From Methyloversatilis universalis (lineage in GTDB: Bacteria; Pseudomonadota; Gammaproteobacteria; Methylococcales; Methylococcaceae): a stretch of 64,000 bases of DNA. The notes under the pieces were generated by a model. It saw nothing but the letters and a program-made list of their open reading frames with translations. It was not told where the DNA came from and did not search any database. Where the stretch lies: assembly GCA_020723665.1 (NCBI GenBank), contig DYIL01000007.1, positions 48,546 through 112,545 of the forward strand. Direction: 5' to 3'. The stretch's first letter is position 1; each line of letters starts with the position of its first letter. Positions 38,730 to 49,495 of the stretch are shown in pieces. The position numbers and the translations under genes are program-made.

Positions 38730-39276
38730 TTCCCCACCTTAACGTAAAAACGAGTCGGGATTTTCCCGTGCATGCCATCGCTAGCGCTTAACGGGAAACT
38801 TGAAGCGTCTTGTCCGCGATATTCCCGGACGACAGTGGTTTGATGTCAAGAGCACCTCGAAAAACTTCGAGGTGCTCGTACGGGGCAGAGATGCCCCGTC
38901 GTTTTCGGCCACGTAAGTGGTTGAAAACGTGGCCAAGCCCAAACCGCGTTTGGGCTTGGCAAAGAGAAAAACCGCCGGGAAGACGGTTTTTCGAGGTCCC
39001 CGCCAGAGACAGGTGCAAATGAAAAGGCTTGCCAAGCTGATTTGTTCCTTGCCGGAATTCGGCAATTGTGTTTTCGGAGACGTTATACAAGCGGCATGCC
39101 GGTCAGGAACCGGCCGTGGACATCCTGAAGGCGCTGCGCGCAACCATTTGATCGCACAGGGTAGTACGGAGTCCTCCGAACGACATGGCGGTGTAAGAGT
39201 CGCCCAAGAGTTCCTTTTTATCAGAGGATTTTCGCTGGCGTTTCAGGCGGCATGCAAAAAGCCAGGCATTGGGGAG
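38730..39276. other. 547-bp intergenic region with hairpin element A
   Basis: The gap between malQ and glgC contains the five-hairpin element described separately (38850-38997). The remaining sequence on each side shows no credible gene; the open frames crossing it are arginine-rich shadows or run antisense into glgC. No terminator with a T-tract is evident for glgC. Confidence 0.6.
38850..38997. repeat. Five-hairpin structured element, copy A
   Basis: Five consecutive hairpins: H1 38850-38877 (12 bp, loop AAAC); H2 38880-38899 (8 bp, loop GAGA); H3 38900-38929 (13 bp with two G-T pairs, loop GTAA); H4 38932-38960 (13 bp, loop CGC); H5 38967-38991 (C-A mismatch, loop GGGAA). Also, 38854-38864 pairs perfectly over 11 bp with 38987-38997, so the 5' arm of H1 can instead close the whole element, competing with H1 and H5. 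Loops of H2 and H3 are GNRA tetraloops. Copy B at 49496-49633 has the same hairpin order. Strand and function unknown. Confidence 0.7.
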
Positions 39277-40548
39277 TCAACGGGCGAAATGCAGCCGCTG
39301 TCCCAGCGAGTCCGGCGTCACCAGCACCACGCCGCCGGGACTGACGTAAAACCGTTTTCGATCTTCTTCCGGGTTCTCGCCGATGACGGTATTCGGCGGT
39401 ATATGGCAGCCCTTGTCAATGACCGCCTTGGTAATGCGGCAATGCCTGCCGACATTGACATCCGGTAAGATTACCGAATCCCGTACCTTGGAGTACGAAT
39501 TCACGCGGACATTGCTGAACAGCAGCGAATGCCTGACTTCGGCCCCGGAAATCACGCAGCCGCCCGATACCATGGAATCCACCGCCATGCCGCGGCGATC
39601 GTCATCGTCGAATACGAACTTCGCGGGCGGCGTCTGTGCCTGATAAGTCCAGATAGGCCAATCCTTGTCGTACAGATTGAGTTCGGGGTCGATGCCGATG
39701 AGCTCCATGTTGGCAGCCCAATAGGAGTCCACCGTACCCACGTCTCGCCAATACGCTTGCACGCCGCTCTGTATGTCCCGGAACGGATAGGCGAATACAC
39801 GGTACTTCTTGATAACCGCGGGGATGATGTCCTTGCCGAAATCATGGCTAGAGCCCGGCGTATCCGCATCTTTGATGAGCTGTTCGAACAAGAACGCGGT
39901 ATTGAAGACGTAAATCCCCATGGACACCAAGGCGTGATCGGGGCGATTGGGCATGGGGGGCGGATTTTCCGGCTTTTCCACGAAGTTGGAAACCCGTTTG
40001 TCTTCGCCGACATGCATGACGCCAAACGCTCTCGCTTCTTCCAGCGGAACCTCCATGCAGCCGATAGTCAAATCGGCCTGCATTTCCACGTGGTAGGCCA
40101 TCATCAGGCCATAATCCATTTTATAGACATGATCGCCGGCGAGAATCAGGATGTATTCGGGGTCCCGTCGCCGGAAGATATCCAGGTTTTGATATACCGC
40201 GTCGGCAGTTCCGGAATACCAGGCTTCCTGGAGACGCTGCTGGGCCGGGAGAATATCGACGAACTCGCCCAGTTCGGCGCGCAAAAAGCCCCAGCCCTGC
40301 TGGATATGCCGTATCAACGAGTCCGCTTTGTATTGCGTCAGCACGCCGATTTGTCGAATGCCGGAATTTATGCAGTTGGACAGTGGAAAATCGATGATCC
40401 GAAACTTGCCCCCAAAGGGTACGGCCGGCTTGGCTCGCCATTCGGTCAGCTTATGTAAGCGTGTTCCGCGACCTCCAGCCAGAATGAGCGCCAAAGTGTG
40501 CCGGGTCAGGCGGCTAACGAAACGGGACGCGTGCATCGACTCTGGCAT
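39277..40548 (-). CDS. glgC: Glucose-1-phosphate adenylyltransferase
   Basis: A 423-residue ADP-glucose pyrophosphorylase, the committed step of glycogen synthesis. Signatures: LAGGRGTRL (residues 23-31), [40 protein letters not shown], and the C-terminal beta-helix ending region (VDKG-like [20 protein letters not shown]). The N-terminal basic patch near residue 30-40 is part of the allosteric site in this family. AAGGAG precedes the ATG at ideal spacing. Divergent from glgB. Confidence 0.97.
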   Translation of the reverse strand: MPESMHASRFVSRLTRHTLALILAGGRGTRLHKLTEWRAKPAVPFGGKFRIIDFPLSNCINSGIRQIGVLTQYKADSLIRHIQQGWGFLRAELGEFVDILPAQQRLQEAWYSGTADAVYQNLDIFRRRDPEYILILAGDHVYKMDYGLMMAYHVEMQADLTIGCMEVPLEEARAFGVMHVGEDKRVSNFVEKPENPPPMPNRPDHALVSMGIYVFNTAFLFEQLIKDADTPGSSHDFGKDIIPAVIKKYRVFAYPFRDIQSGVQAYWRDVGTVDSYWAANMELIGIDPELNLYDKDWPIWTYQAQTPPAKFVFDDDDRRGMAVDSMVSGGCVISGAEVRHSLLFSNVRVNSYSKVRDSVILPDVNVGRHCRITKAVIDKGCHIPPNTVIGENPEEDRKRFYVSPGGVVLVTPDSLGQRLHFAR

Positions 40549-40659
40549 GAAAAGCTCCTTATAGACTGCGCATCCACTGAGGGCGCAAATTTGATACCAT
40601 TACCCTAGTGTTTCGGGCATGTGCCAACGATCATATTTTACTATCAGAGGTCCATCAAA

Positions 40660-42900
40660 GTGAAATCGACCGACACGCAATCCGCCATCGAAGCCGGTGC
40701 TGTTTCGCTTCAGTTGGACTCGGAATTACAGCGGATCATTCTGGCGCGTCACCATGACCCGTTTGCAGTTTTGGGTCGACATCGGACCGAGAGCGGCGAT
40801 GTGATTCGGGCAATCATTCCGCAAGCCGAGACAGCCCGGATCGGGGAGGATGGCCCGGATATGCAGCGTATCCCTGGAACCGACGTGTTCGAATGCCATT
40901 TAGAGCAGGATTCCATTCCCGAGCATTATCGGTTGTTTTGGACCGACAAATCAGGGCGGTCGCAAAGCCACATCGATCCCTACACGTTCCCGCCTCAGCT
41001 TGCCGATTTCGACCTTTATCTTTTTGGCGAAGGCAAACATTGGCATATCTACCGCATCCTCGGGGCCCAGCCCCGCACTGTGGACGGCGTCAAGGGCATC
41101 CTGTTCGCCACATGGGCGCCGAACGCGGAGCGGATCAGCGTGGTGGGTGATTTCAACGCTTGGGACGGGCGGCGCCATCCGATGCGGGTTCGGGGCAGCA
41201 GCGGCGTGTGGGAGCTGTTCATTCCCGAGCTCGAACCCGGCACGCTGTACAAGTTTGAGATTCGCAACCGCCAACGAGGTACTGTCTTTCTGAAGACGGA
41301 TCCGTACGGGCGTCAGTTCGAACTGCGCCCGAATACCGCTTCCGTGGTTCCTTCCGACCGGGCTTACGACTGGCATGACGACGATTGGATGGAACACCGT
41401 GCGAACCACGATTGGCTTCACGAGCCCATGTCGGTTTACGAAGTCCATCTGGGTTCGTGGCGGCGCGATGCCGAAGGCAATTTTCTGAATTACCGGGAAT
41501 TGGCCGAGCAACTCGTAGCCTATGTCAAAAAGCAAGGCTTCAGCCATATCGAATTGCTGCCGATCACCGAACATCCTTTCGACGGGTCATGGGGTTACCA
41601 GACTACCGGCTATTTTGCCCCGACCAGCCGTTTCGGTACGCCCGATGATTTTCGCTATTTCGTCGATTATTGCCATCAGAACGGAATCGGCGTTTTTCTG
41701 GACTGGGTTCCCGCTCATTTTCCGAAGGACGCACATGGGCTGGCCTATTTCGACGGCACGGCGCTTTACGAACATGAAGATCCGAGATTGGGCGAACATC
41801 GCGACTGGGGTACGCTGATCTACAACTATGGCCGGAACGAAGTGCGCAATTTCCTGATCGGCAGCGCGCTGTTTTGGCTAGAGGAATTTCATCTTGATGG
41901 GCTTCGCGTCGATGCCGTCGCTTCGATGCTCTACTTGGACTACTCCCGTCAGCCGGGAGACTGGATACCCAACAAGTACGGCGGCAACGAGAATCTGGAG
42001 GCGATTGCCTTCCTGCGCGAGCTGAATACCGTTACGCACCAACAATTCCCGGGCACACTGATCATGGCCGAGGAATCGACCGCCTGGCCGCAGGTGACCC
42101 GGCCGACCTGGACCGGTGGCTTGGGTTTTTCGATGAAATGGAACATGGGCTGGATGCACGATACCTTGGCCTACATGAGCAAAGATCCCATCCACCGGCA
42201 TTATCATCACGATCAGCTGACTTTCGGTTTGCTGTACGCCTTTACGGAAAATTTCATCTTGCCCTTTTCCCATGACGAAGTCGTCCACGGCAAGGGGTCG
42301 ATGCTCCAGAAAATGCCGGGAGACGAGTGGCAGCGCTTTGCCAATCTGCGCTTGCTGTATACCTTCATGTTTACTTATCCGGGCAAGAAGCTGCTGTTCA
42401 TGGGTTGCGAGTTCGGCCAGGGCACGGAATGGAATTACAACAAGGCGTTGGATTGGTACCTGCTCGAATATCCGTTCCACAATGGACTCCAGCGGCTGGT
42501 TGGTGATCTCAACCAGCTTTATCGGGAGACTCCGGCGTTGCACAGATACGATTTCGAGCAGAAAGGCTTCGAATGGATCGATTGCCACGACGCTCCGCAG
42601 TCGGTGCTAAGTTATTTGCGGCGTTCTTCCGATGAGTTCGCGGTCATGGTATTCAACTTTACCCCGGTGCCGCGACAAAATTATCGGATCGGTGTGCCCG
42701 AGCCCGGCGTTTATAGAGAGGTCCTGAATTCCGACTCACGGCATTACGGCGGGAGCAATGTCGGTAACAACGCCGCGACAGCCGAAGCGAAAGAGTGGAT
42801 GGGAAGGCCTTACTCCGTCAGTCTGACCTTGCCCCCTTTGGCTGGAATCGTATTGACTCGCGAGGTTCTTAAGGAGGATGAACCGGAACCGCGCGAATGA
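40660..42900 (+). CDS. glgB: 1,4-alpha-glucan branching enzyme
   Basis: A 746-residue GH13 branching enzyme with both N-terminal CBM48-like modules ([11 protein letters not shown] near residue 30; [20 protein letters not shown]). Catalytic regions are intact: [38 protein letters not shown] (nucleophile Asp), [12 protein letters not shown] (acid/base Glu) and [13 protein letters not shown] prefer the GTG at 40660, preceded by AGAGG at 9 bp, over the GTG at 40621. The gene overlaps glgA as ATGA. Confidence 0.96.
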   Translation: MKSTDTQSAIEAGAVSLQLDSELQRIILARHHDPFAVLGRHRTESGDVIRAIIPQAETARIGEDGPDMQRIPGTDVFECHLEQDSIPEHYRLFWTDKSGRSQSHIDPYTFPPQLADFDLYLFGEGKHWHIYRILGAQPRTVDGVKGILFATWAPNAERISVVGDFNAWDGRRHPMRVRGSSGVWELFIPELEPGTLYKFEIRNRQRGTVFLKTDPYGRQFELRPNTASVVPSDRAYDWHDDDWMEHRANHDWLHEPMSVYEVHLGSWRRDAEGNFLNYRELAEQLVAYVKKQGFSHIELLPITEHPFDGSWGYQTTGYFAPTSRFGTPDDFRYFVDYCHQNGIGVFLDWVPAHFPKDAHGLAYFDGTALYEHEDPRLGEHRDWGTLIYNYGRNEVRNFLIGSALFWLEEFHLDGLRVDAVASMLYLDYSRQPGDWIPNKYGGNENLEAIAFLRELNTVTHQQFPGTLIMAEESTAWPQVTRPTWTGGLGFSMKWNMGWMHDTLAYMSKDPIHRHYHHDQLTFGLLYAFTENFILPFSHDEVVHGKGSMLQKMPGDEWQRFANLRLLYTFMFTYPGKKLLFMGCEFGQGTEWNYNKALDWYLLEYPFHNGLQRLVGDLNQLYRETPALHRYDFEQKGFEWIDCHDAPQSVLSYLRRSSDEFAVMVFNFTPVPRQNYRIGVPEPGVYREVLNSDSRHYGGSNVGNNAATAEAKEWMGRPYSVSLTLPPLAGIVLTREVLKEDEPEPRE

Positions 42901-44378
42901 AGAAGATACTGTTCGTTACCAGCGAGGCGTATCCGCTCATCAAAACCGGCGGGCTGGCCGACGTTTCGGGAAGCTTGCCGATCGCACTGAAAGCTTTGGG
43001 CCATGACGTTCGCATCCTGCTTCCGGGTTACGCGTCGGCGGTAGCCGCTGGTCGCTTCGAGCAGGTACGCTCACTGAGCGGCGACGGCGAAATCGCCATT
43101 TTGGAAGGCGTGCTGCCGGGTTCCGATGTGCCGGTCTGGCTGTTGGCGCATTCCGAGTACTTCGGGCGGCCCGGCAATCCGTATTTAGGGCCGGACGGGA
43201 AACCCTGGGCCGACAACCCCGAGCGATTTTCCTTGCTGTGCCACGTCGCCGTGGAGATCGCGATGAATCGGTTGGGGCTCCAATGGAAGCCCGACATCGT
43301 GCACTGCAATGATTGGCAGACCGGCTTGGTCCCGGCATTGCTCAGCGACGAGCCGGGGCGGCCGGCCACCGTGTTCACGATCCACAATCTCGCCTATCAG
43401 GGCGTGTTTCCTTACGAAACCTTCGTCAAACTGCGTTTGCCGAATCGATTCTGGTCCAGCAACGCTTTGGAATTTTACAACCAGTTGTCCTTCATCAAGG
43501 GAGGCTTGGTGTTTGCCGACCGGATCAATACCGTGAGTCCGCATTACGCCGAGGAGATCCAGGGAGAGGAATTCGGTGCTGGGCTCGATGGATTGCTGAG
43601 GTTTCGTCGGCAGCGGCTCAGCGGTATACTCAACGGCATCGACGTCGATGCCTGGAACCCCGCCACCGATCCCTTCATTCACACGAATTACGATATCGAT
43701 TCGCTGGAGAAAAGGCCTGCCAACAAGGCGGCTTTGCAACGGACCTTCGGTCTTGCGCAAGATGACGAAGTCGTCATGCTGGCTTTGGTGGGCCGGTTGG
43801 TCCAGCAAAAAGGCATCGACCTCGTGATCGAGTTGCTGCCCAAGCTGATGCGGATGCCCATTCAGCTGATCATCGTGGGCGCGGGCGAGGCGCGGTACGA
43901 GCAAATTCTTTTGCGCTGGGCTCGTCTCTATCCGGATCGTATCGCGGTCAAGCTGGGTTACGACGAGGCGAGCGCGCATCTGATCGAAGCCGGCACCGAT
44001 CTGTTCCTGATGCCCTCCCGGTTCGAACCCTGCGGTCTCAATCAGATGTACAGCCAGCGTTACGGCGCCATCCCGGTGGTGCGCCATGTCGGCGGCCTGG
44101 CGGATACCGTGGCGGATGCCAATGCCACGAACTTGACCCTGGGTCGGGCAACCGGCGTCGTTTTCCGCGACGCCGTGGCCGATGATTTGTTCCAGGCCCT
44201 GAATCGAGGCTTCGTTCTTTGTCAGAACAAGACGCTTCGGGAGAAGGTGCAAAGAGCCGGCATGAGCAAGGATTTCTCGTGGCGGCAAAGCGCCCAGCGA
44301 TATCTGGAACTGTACGATTTGGCCATGGCCGATCGCCTGAGCGCCGACAGTTTGCTGCAGATCAAGATGGACACCTGA
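42897..44378 (+). CDS. glgA: Glycogen synthase (ADP-glucose)
   Basis: A 493-residue GT5 enzyme. The ADP-glucose-binding [13 protein letters not shown] motif is at residues 16-28, [13 protein letters not shown] and [20 protein letters not shown] are in the N-terminal domain, and [20 protein letters not shown] with the retaining-GT glutamate is in the C-terminal domain. Translationally coupled to glgB. With glgC and malQ it completes the core glycogen pathway. Confidence 0.96.
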   Translation: MKKILFVTSEAYPLIKTGGLADVSGSLPIALKALGHDVRILLPGYASAVAAGRFEQVRSLSGDGEIAILEGVLPGSDVPVWLLAHSEYFGRPGNPYLGPDGKPWADNPERFSLLCHVAVEIAMNRLGLQWKPDIVHCNDWQTGLVPALLSDEPGRPATVFTIHNLAYQGVFPYETFVKLRLPNRFWSSNALEFYNQLSFIKGGLVFADRINTVSPHYAEEIQGEEFGAGLDGLLRFRRQRLSGILNGIDVDAWNPATDPFIHTNYDIDSLEKRPANKAALQRTFGLAQDDEVVMLALVGRLVQQKGIDLVIELLPKLMRMPIQLIIVGAGEARYEQILLRWARLYPDRIAVKLGYDEASAHLIEAGTDLFLMPSRFEPCGLNQMYSQRYGAIPVVRHVGGLADTVADANATNLTLGRATGVVFRDAVADDLFQALNRGFVLCQNKTLREKVQRAGMSKDFSWRQSAQRYLELYDLAMADRLSADSLLQIKMDT

Positions 44379-44391
44379 TTGTCGTGCCGCC

Positions 44392-45210
44392 ATGTGGCGA
44401 CGTCTCGCCCTCATCGCAATCGCCATCGCGGCCGGCATCGCTCCGGCCGGCGCCGAGGATTTGTCGACGATCGAGCTGCGCCATCGTCCGCCCGAGGAAA
44501 TGGTGCCTCTGATCCAGCCGCTGTTAGGGCCGGGCGACGTCGTGATTCCCGCCCGCGATAGCCTTATCCTGAAAGCTGCTCCCGAAAAGGTCGAAGAAGT
44601 ACGGGATCTGGTCAGGCAACTCGACAAAAGCCCGCACCGGCTCTTGATCACGGTCACCCAAGGCCGCGATTTGTCGGCGGAAACCCTGAATGCGCAGGGG
44701 CGTCTGCGCGGTCGGATCGATCTGAATCGTCCGGCCGACCCGAGCATCCGTTTCCGTGGGCATATCTATCAATCGGAAGGCCGCGATTCCGCCGGCTACA
44801 CGCAACGGCTGCAAACCCTGGAAGGGCAATCGGCTCAAATCGAGGTCGGGGCGCAGATTCCCGTTCCGACGCAATCCTATTACGGCTATGGGTACGGCTA
44901 CAGCGAGAGCATCGAATACCGCCCGGCGACCACAGGGTTCGTGGTCACGCCCAGATTATCCGGCGGCGAGGTCATCCTAGAGCTATCGCCGTGGTCTGAC
45001 CGGCTCAGCCGCGACCGGTTCGGCGTCATCGATACGCAAAGCGCCCATACGGTGATACGGGCTGTGCTAGGCGAATGGGTCGAGATCGGTGGGCAGGCGG
45101 AGATGTCCATGTCCGAGGAAAGCGGGCTCGCAAGTCGCAATTATTCTACCCGCAGCCAGCAAAACAGGATTTTTCTCAAAGTCGAAGACTTGGATGCGGG
45201 CAAGCCTTGA
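44392..45210 (+). CDS. Exported secretin-like protein (N0/N1-type domain)
   Basis: A 272-residue protein with a signal peptide (LALIAIAIAAGIAPAGA, residues 5-21). Residues 23-100 (STIELRHRPPEEMVPLIQPL, PEKVEEVRDLVRQLDKSPHR) match the N-terminal ring-forming repeats of type II/III secretins. A short part after that (VGAQIPVPTQ, TTGFVVTPRLSGGEVILELS) resembles the secretin core, but the protein is less than half normal secretin length and a complete beta-barrel gate is not evident. It follows glgA by 13 bp and may be carried on its transcript. The function is unknown. Confidence 0.7.
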   Translation: MWRRLALIAIAIAAGIAPAGAEDLSTIELRHRPPEEMVPLIQPLLGPGDVVIPARDSLILKAAPEKVEEVRDLVRQLDKSPHRLLITVTQGRDLSAETLNAQGRLRGRIDLNRPADPSIRFRGHIYQSEGRDSAGYTQRLQTLEGQSAQIEVGAQIPVPTQSYYGYGYGYSESIEYRPATTGFVVTPRLSGGEVILELSPWSDRLSRDRFGVIDTQSAHTVIRAVLGEWVEIGGQAEMSMSEESGLASRNYSTRSQQNRIFLKVEDLDAGKP

Positions 45211-45216
45211 CCGCCG

Positions 45217-47727
45217 TCACTCCTCTCTCAACGCTAAGGCCGGAGTTAGTCTGCTTGCTCGCCGGGCCGGATAGAGTCCGGCAATTAGGGCCGCGGTCAT
45301 CGAAAGAAGGGGCGCTTGCCACAACTCTGCGCCCGAGACCGCCAAATCCATGCTCCAGCCGAAGGAGCGAAGATTGATGACTTTTACCAGTGCCGTAGCC
45401 AGCACCAACCCCAAAGGCAGGGCGAGAATCCCGGCGCAAAGTCCCAGGAAACCGGTTTGAGTGAGCACGAGGCCCGTCAGTTGCCGGGGCGTCATTCCCA
45501 GCGAACGAAGAACGGCGAATTCCCGCGTCCGTTCGAGCTGTATCGCTAAGAGTGCGCTCAAGATACCGATCAGCGCGACGCCGACGGCGAGCAGGCGTAG
45601 CACGTGGGTGATGGCGAACGTACGTTCGAAAAATTCCATGGAGGCTTCCCGGATTTCGATGTTTGAACGGATCAGTATGGCGCCGGCCGTGCCGGTGAGT
45701 TCACGGATTTTGGATTTCACCTCTTCCGGCGTTACGCCGCTTGCGAGATAAAGGCCTAGCGAGGTCACGCCGGTATCGTTCCAGAGCGCGGCGTACAGGT
45801 CTCGCCGCAAGATAACCAGCCCCTGATCCGAGCGGTAATCGAAAAAGATTCCGGCGATGGCTAACTTTCTCGGGCCCCGCGACGTGCTCAGCAGCAGGAG
45901 ATCGCCTTGCGTCAGCTGGTGTCGTGTCGCGAAGGGCTCGGACACGATGACCGCGGGTTCGGCCATGAACCGTTGCCAAACCGTCGCGTCGTCGGCCGAT
46001 TTGAAGCGGAACGCCGGCCGTTCCGGGAAGGCCGGCTGATAGGCCAAGAGCTCGACGCGGCCCACGGAAGATTCGGCAAAGGTTCGGCGCGCGAGGCTGA
46101 AACCCGCGATCTCTGGCAAGCGAACGGCCTCCTCGATCAGTGCAGACGGCAGGGGCTCGCTCGCGACCCCGGCATCTGCCGGGCGAGCGACATAAAGATC
46201 GGCCTGAAGCAATTGTTCCAGCCAATCGGCGATGGTGACGCGAAAGCTCTCTACCATCATGCCGACGCCGATAGCGACGGCCACCGAGACGCTCAAGGCC
46301 GCCGTCGCCAGGCCGGTGCGGCTGAGCGCGGCGGAGGTGCCGCGGACGGCCAGGCGGATGATTGGACTGGCGGTGCGCGGACATAAATGGGCGAGCCCGA
46401 GCATGGCCGCCGGAATGAAGAGCGCGTAAGCGCCGGCTACCAGGAAGATTCCGGCGATGGCCGGAATCAGGCCGGCGTTCGGCCAATTCAGGAGGAAAGC
46501 TCCCAAAATTCCACATATCAGCCCCGATAATGCCAGTTTGGGCAGCCATCGGCGCACGCTTTGTTCCAGGCCGGAACGGCGCTGGACGCGGACCGGGCTG
46601 GTCGAGGCCGCATCCAAGGCGGCCGGCAAAGCGGCCAACACCGAGGCCGAGATGCCGATCGCCAGGCCGCGCAACAGGGCGACAGGAGAGACCGAAAATT
46701 GCGTCACCGTGACGACGAAATACATATCGTTGATGGTGCTGGCGATTTGATCCAGTAGTTCGCGCGCCGCAGCCAGTCCGAACATCAGGCCGAGCGTGCT
46801 GCCGACGAGGCCGAGCAACCCGGACTCGTGCAGGATTTCACCCATGATTTGTGCGCGGGTCACGCCGAGAACGCGAAGGTTGGCCAGCAGCGGCCGGCGT
46901 TGCAGCACTGCGAAGGTCATGGTGTTGTAGATCAGGAAAAGCCCTACGAGCAGAGCCATCAGGCTCATCGCTTTCAAATTGATTTCGAAGGCACGGGTCA
47001 TGCGCGCGTTGGCGGTGTTTCGTCCAGCGACATCTACTAGCGTCACATTTTCCGGCAGCAGACTCTGGAGTTTTTGGAGTTCGCCAGGATCGTCCGACAA
47101 AACGAGGTCGATACGGTCGAGTCGACCGATTTTGCCTAGTATCTCTTGGGCGGTGGCGATGTCGGCGAGGAGCAGGCCTTCCAGGGCGGGATCGGGTTTT
47201 TCTTCGGGATCGATATAGCCGACCACCCGTATCGTCTGAGGCGAACCCGCGACATCCACGGTCAAATGGTCACCCGGACCGACACCGAGGCGTTGGGCGG
47301 TGATACGGGACATCAGCACCGTGCCGGGTTCCGTGAGGAGATCGACCAGCGCGGCAAGCGCGGATCGGGCGAGCCCCTGCCGGATCGGGCTCTCGGCAAA
47401 AGGATCAAAACCGGCAAGGCGTAGGGTTTCGCCGCCCGCCTCGACGTAGCCTTCGACGACCGGTGCCGTCGTCAGATCGCCCAGATCGCGTCTGAGTTGC
47501 GGATAAAGCTTTTCATCGAGCGCCCCGGAGCTCGCCACGATGTGATGGGTAGTTTTTCCGGTCAGTGCCGTCATCGAAAGCTGAAAGGCACGGCGCGAGC
47601 TTTCTACGGCCAGATCGACCGAAACCAGCATCGCCACCCCGAGCGCAATGCCGCAAACCGCAAGTACGAGCTGTAGCGGATGACGGTAGAAATGTCGCCG
47701 ATTGGCTTTATTCAGCAGCGCCATCAT
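45217..47727 (-). CDS. FtsX-family ABC transporter permease
   Basis: An 836-residue permease with two MacB/FtsX-type halves (YbbP/LolCE-like). An N-terminal membrane helix (LQLVLAVCGIALGVAMLVSV) and a large periplasmic domain are followed by membrane blocks around residues 250-330, further helices near 390-440, a second periplasmic domain, and a last three-helix block (LLAVGVALIGILSALLAIQL to the C-terminus). It is coupled to the ATPase gene upstream through an ATGA overlap. Role not assignable: lipoprotein release, lipid or peptide export are all possible. Confidence 0.85.
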   Translation of the reverse strand: MMALLNKANRRHFYRHPLQLVLAVCGIALGVAMLVSVDLAVESSRRAFQLSMTALTGKTTHHIVASSGALDEKLYPQLRRDLGDLTTAPVVEGYVEAGGETLRLAGFDPFAESPIRQGLARSALAALVDLLTEPGTVLMSRITAQRLGVGPGDHLTVDVAGSPQTIRVVGYIDPEEKPDPALEGLLLADIATAQEILGKIGRLDRIDLVLSDDPGELQKLQSLLPENVTLVDVAGRNTANARMTRAFEINLKAMSLMALLVGLFLIYNTMTFAVLQRRPLLANLRVLGVTRAQIMGEILHESGLLGLVGSTLGLMFGLAAARELLDQIASTINDMYFVVTVTQFSVSPVALLRGLAIGISASVLAALPAALDAASTSPVRVQRRSGLEQSVRRWLPKLALSGLICGILGAFLLNWPNAGLIPAIAGIFLVAGAYALFIPAAMLGLAHLCPRTASPIIRLAVRGTSAALSRTGLATAALSVSVAVAIGVGMMVESFRVTIADWLEQLLQADLYVARPADAGVASEPLPSALIEEAVRLPEIAGFSLARRTFAESSVGRVELLAYQPAFPERPAFRFKSADDATVWQRFMAEPAVIVSEPFATRHQLTQGDLLLLSTSRGPRKLAIAGIFFDYRSDQGLVILRRDLYAALWNDTGVTSLGLYLASGVTPEEVKSKIRELTGTAGAILIRSNIEIREASMEFFERTFAITHVLRLLAVGVALIGILSALLAIQLERTREFAVLRSLGMTPRQLTGLVLTQTGFLGLCAGILALPLGLVLATALVKVINLRSFGWSMDLAVSGAELWQAPLLSMTAALIAGLYPARRASRLTPALALREE

Positions 47728-48431
47728 GACCTCAGCTTGCCGTCGCGGAGTTCCCAGACGGCGTCGGCGCGTTCCGCCACTTCCTGGCTGTGGGTGGCGA
47801 CCAGCAGGGTCTTGCCGCGCTTTCTGACGGTATGATCAAGGAGATCCAGGATATGTCGGCCGGTCGTACTGTCCAGGTTGCCGGTCGGTTCATCGGCGAG
47901 TATCAGAGCGGGATCGTGCACCAGCGCCCGCGCCAGGGCTACCCGCTGTTGTTCTCCTCCGGAAAGCGAATCCGGATAACTCTCATGCCGGTCGGCCAGA
48001 CCGACCTCGTCGAGCAGCACAAGCGCCCGATCTTGGGCTTCCGCGGCGGAAAGCCCGTTCAGCTCGGCGGGCAGAGCGACGTTCTCCAGCACCGTCAAGG
48101 TCGGCAGCAGATTGAAAAACTGATACACGAAGCCGACATGACGGCGTCGGAACAGCGTGCGTTCCGGTTCGCGCAGGCCGTTCAGTTCAAGTCCTCGGAC
48201 GATGATGGAACCGGAATCGGCCGTGTCCAGCCCGGCGATCAGATTCAACAGGGTCGATTTTCCCGATCCGCTCTGGCCCAGCAGGGCCACGAAACGGCCT
48301 TCGCCGATATCGCCGTCGATGCCCAGAAGCACCGGACGGCGTCGGTCGCCTTCGCGGTAGCTATGCGTCACGCCACTTAGAATCAGCAACGGCCGCTCGG
48401 GGTTAATGGCATTCGGGGTTGGGATGTGCAA
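47724..48431 (-). CDS. ABC transporter ATP-binding protein, LolD/YbbA type
   Basis: A roughly 235-residue ABC ATPase: Walker [12 protein letters not shown]-loop [20 protein letters not shown], signature [15 protein letters not shown], Walker [14 protein letters not shown]. This form belongs to the LolD/MacB/FtsE group that pairs with FtsX-type permeases, as here. The start is uncertain: I give the TTG at 48431; a TTG at 48389 right before the domain is equally possible. The open frame continues upstream into unrelated remnants of egtD, which is not part of this protein. Confidence 0.82.
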   Translation of the reverse strand: MHIPTPNAINPERPLLILSGVTHSYREGDRRRPVLLGIDGDIGEGRFVALLGQSGSGKSTLLNLIAGLDTADSGSIIVRGLELNGLREPERTLFRRRHVGFVYQFFNLLPTLTVLENVALPAELNGLSAAEAQDRALVLLDEVGLADRHESYPDSLSGGEQQRVALARALVHDPALILADEPTGNLDSTTGRHILDLLDHTVRKRGKTLLVATHSQEVAERADAVWELRDGKLRS

Positions 48432-48457
48432 AACGCTTGACGAATGATCGGTGTCGC

Positions 48458-49318
48458 TTACGACGGTAAGTCGAAATAATGGATACTGAACAAGTTCCGG
48501 TCGTCCCGCCAACATCCCCGCACCCTGAATCCCGCCGTCCGGGCCAACGCTTGAAACTCTTGCACGGTGTATTTGTAGGAGTTTTCCATGTGTGCCGATT
48601 CGCCCTCGGCGAAACTCAGAATTTCTCCGGCCAAGCCAACATTTTGCGCGCAGCGGCTGACGAGGTACATCTCGATCCGGCTCTCCCTGGCGTTGTAAAA
48701 AGCGTAATGATAAAACCAGCTCGGATCGAAATCCGCGCCCAATTCCGCGTTGAGACGGTGCAGCACGTTCAGGTTGAATTCGGGTCAGGCCTTGTACATC
48801 GTTGTAGGCCCGATGTAGCACCGCCGGATCTTTCTTGAGATCGACGCCGATCAGCAGACCACCGCCCGGCCCGACGAGCCTTGCGATCCTCCGAAGAAAA
48901 GCCAACGCATCACGCGGTTCGAAGTTACCGATGGTCGATCCCGGAAAAAAACACGACCCTTTTCGATCCGATCGATACCGGCGGTGCCTCGAAAGGCTCG
49001 AAGCCGGCGGTATAGTCCGTGCACAATACGGCGCCCTTCCGGTTCGGCGACCGCGGGGGGATGATAACGGCCCGATTCGCGGAAATTTCCCCGGATCGCG
49101 CAATCGGCGGCGTATTCCCATTCCGCTTCGGTTGGCAGACGCTTGCCCCGAAAACGTGCGTAGGCGTCGGCTTCGTAAAAACTGACATGGCAAACGGGTT
49201 CGTTTTCGTCCAGGGGCTGCATACCCGACGAAGTCATGAGCCACCATTCGCCGTCGATGTTCTCCCAGTAAACCGGCGCCTGCCATCTGCGCTGCTTGAC
49301 TGGGGCCCATTCCATTTC
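48458..49318 (-). pseudogene. Decayed ergothioneine locus: egtB remnant joined to egtD remnant
   Basis: Reading 5' to 3' on the minus strand: the C-terminal sulfatase-modifying-like part of EgtB (APVYWENIDGEWW, EPVCHVSFYEADAYARF, KRLPTEAEWEYAAD, RGNFRESGRYHP, about 49315-49060) runs into the middle of EgtD (GAVLCTDYTAGFEPFE). A frame change near 48950 leads to FPGSTIGNFEPRDALAFLRR and GVDLKKDPAVLHRAYNDV, and another at about 48787 (net +1) leads to LNVLHRLNAELGADFDPSWF through FSIHYFDLPS and a stop at 48458. The EgtB N-terminal half, the end of EgtB and the start of EgtD are missing. EgtD trimethylates histidine and EgtB adds cysteine sulfur; neither can work here. Confidence 0.85.
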
Positions 49319-49338
49319 TCAATCAAAAGGAAAACGTT

Positions 49339-49392
49339 GTAGGCCGGAATAAGCCCTTCGACTTCGCTCAGGACAGGCTTATCCCGGCCTAC
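49339..49392. repeat. REP-like palindrome
   Basis: A 17-bp arm at 49339-49355 (GTAGGCCGGAATAAGCC) pairs with 49376-49392 with one mismatch; the 20-base loop is CTTCGACTTCGCTCAGGACA. This has the look of a repetitive extragenic palindrome, and loops with a TTCG-then-CTCAGG pattern are widespread in proteobacterial genomes, from memory. It lies beside the truncated end of egtB. Confidence 0.65.
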
Positions 49393-49495
49393 CATTAAAG
49401 AAATTTTCTTTTTGTTAGAAAAATGGAATTACTACCCGGGAAGGCATGCGCGCCGAGGCACGGCGGATTTACCTGAGAGCACACGGAAGTCTTTT

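Noticed and set aside
38917..39468. A 183-codon plus-strand frame across the malQ-glgC gap.
   Set aside because: It runs through the hairpin element and then antisense into glgC; the translation has no protein-like character.
48432..49322. Reading the ABC ATPase as a 532-residue fusion protein.
   Set aside because: The upstream part is out-of-frame egtB/egtD remnant; the ATPase alone has normal family length.
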